Origin: Aquicoccus porphyridii
GTDB taxonomy: Bacteria; Pseudomonadota; Alphaproteobacteria; Rhodobacterales; Rhodobacteraceae
Length of the DNA stretch: 64,000 bases
Assembly (NCBI RefSeq): GCF_008369105.1
Contig: NZ_VINQ01000006.1
Coordinates: 117,006 to 181,005, forward strand
Reading direction: 5' to 3'
Numbering within the stretch: position 1 is the first letter of the stretch; each line of letters opens with the position of its first letter. The notes below the pieces were generated by a model. The model was given only the letters and a program-made list of their open reading frames with translations. It was not told where the DNA came from and searched no databases. This document shows positions 63,282 to 64,000 of the stretch, piece after piece. The position numbers were made by a program, and so were the translations under genes.

Positions 63282-63856
63282 TTCTCCTCTGTGCTGCCCC
63301 GCCGATGGGAGAACATATCGTGAACAATGTGGGCCGGTCTAGCCCGGAAAGGGGACGGATGGCGGGCCGATTTCTTGCTGACTTCGCAGCCCAGAGAACC
63401 TGGGCGATGCGGCGCGCGTTTCGGGACCCCTTTTCCGGGCGGCCCGTTTCTTGCTGTCGCAGCGCGGATCAGCATGGCCAGGGCGGCGGTGGCCGATCTG
63501 GCGCGCCCTTTTACCGGGGCGGCAGGCGCGTGTTGCTGCATCCCCCTGCCCAGAGAAGCGGCGCGCAGCCGCCTTCCCGATCTTCCCGTTTCGGATCGGC
63601 GCGCCCTCAGAACGGGATGCAGGGTGCAAGGTCGTAGCGCCCAGAGAACGAAGGGTTTTCCGACATAGGCTCCCGTTCTTCCCGTTCCTCCCGTTCTTTT
63701 AGAGAGTTAGAGAAATGAGAGAGAAGACGCGCAGAAGAAGGTCCGAGAAAGGAGAAAAAAGGAACCGCGTCGGAAAACGACTAGAACGGGAAGAACGGGA
63801 GCCGATGCGCTAACCCCCAGCGGGGGCGCAACTATCTGGCACGGTGGCGCATCCCG
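63282..63856. other. Gene-free stretch upstream of the recombinase, with repeats
   Basis: About 575 bases with open frames but no credible protein. It holds three CCCAGAGAA motifs (near 63392, 63550 and 63641) and two similar TTTCTTGCTG sites (63371 and 63448). An AG-rich stretch occupies 63700-63764. The strongest signal is the iteron-like cluster described separately. Confidence 0.5.
63655..63803. repeat. Iteron-like AGAACGGGA repeats in both orientations
   Basis: The left half has GTTTTCCGAC (63655-63664) then GGCTCCCGTTCTTCCCGTT (63668-63686). The right half has GTCGGAAAAC (63769-63778) then AACGGGAAGAACGGGAGCC (63785-63803). Each block is the exact reverse complement of its partner, but the order is A-B...A'-B', so the two pairings cross. 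AGAACGGGA is also present at 63609-63617 and once more around 63690. Confidence 0.75.
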
Positions 63857-64000
63857 TGTCAATCGGCATCCAAAGCTGACCCCCTATCGGCATTCAAAAT
63901 TGACCCCTTTGAGCTGAGCAGGCCCGGCGCTGCGTAGCCCTCACATAGCGCAGCGGCGGCGGGCCTGCGGGGGTCCGGGTTGGCGCTATGCGCGGTTCTT
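63857..64000 (+). mobile_element. Left end of a probable IS21-family insertion sequence
   Basis: The sequence starts TGTCAATCGGC and contains two near-identical tandem units, ATCGGCATCCAAAGCTGACC (63862) and ATCGGCATTCAAAATTGACC (63886), 24 bases apart. Multiple terminal repeats of this GGCATxCAAAxxTGACCCC type are characteristic of IS21-family ends in alphaproteobacteria. The transposase genes (istA, istB) would lie beyond the window edge. The boundary at 63857 is inferred from the TG start. Confidence 0.65.

Noticed and set aside
63327..63668. Open frames of about 110 codons in the gap right of the recombinase
   Set aside because: All three frames are open because of base composition, none has a ribosome site or a recognisable domain, and short repeats run through them.

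Overview
The window is a high-GC alphaproteobacterial chromosome segment. It looks like the Rhodobacterales (Roseobacter/Paracoccaceae type): the flagellar genes are arranged as in that order, CtrA-like TTAA-N7-TTAA boxes sit in front of flagellar operons, and TRAP and NitT/TauT-type ABC transporters are abundant. No species can be named from the sequence alone.

Positions 1-32910 are ordinary metabolic and stress genes: the N-terminus of an aldehyde dehydrogenase, a 1-Cys peroxiredoxin, a TeaABCD-like TRAP transporter with its universal stress protein, a divergent oxyR/katG pair, and a molybdenum hydroxylase (FAD, 2Fe-2S and Mo subunits) followed by a MoaD/ThiS-like protein. Next come leuB, NAD salvage genes (pncB, pncA) around a hybrid histidine kinase, trhO, an acetamidase/formamidase with an oxidoreductase and an ABC importer, and a small exopolysaccharide module (Wza-like export protein, epimerase, sugar transferase). 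An amidase and a ynjF-ynjBCD locus close this part.

Positions 32943-54157 are flagellar. Leftward: fliL, a small coiled-coil protein, motE, motA and a large secreted repeat protein. Rightward: fliF-fliH-fliN-fliP. Leftward again: motB, flgE, flgK, flgL, flgI. A MoxR/DUF58/DUF4159 membrane module and a DUF1285 gene (40928-48285) lie inside the locus. A LacI-type regulator ends the conserved chromosome.

From about 55425 the window changes to a mobile region anchored at a tRNA-Arg(CCT). A 5' half of the tRNA lies just left of a complete tRNA gene. Beyond it is a leftward, AT-richer three-gene operon: a small helical protein, a gluzincin-like HExxH metalloprotease and a dCTP-deaminase-family enzyme. 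This is the best candidate for an undescribed (probably phage-defence) system. It is followed by a phage packaging module (serine recombinase, TerS-like, TerL, two unknown genes). Two rightward cargo genes interrupt that module, a RiboL-PSP-HEPN-type RNase and a DUF6998-like protein, each preceded by the same 46-bp bipartite element. The window ends with an iteron-like repeat cluster and the start of what looks like an IS21-family element.

Dispersed intergenic repeats occur in the chromosomal part: a GGGGGTGATCTCCGGCTG family (three copies) and an AAAATACTCATCTT family (three copies, two of them inverted).
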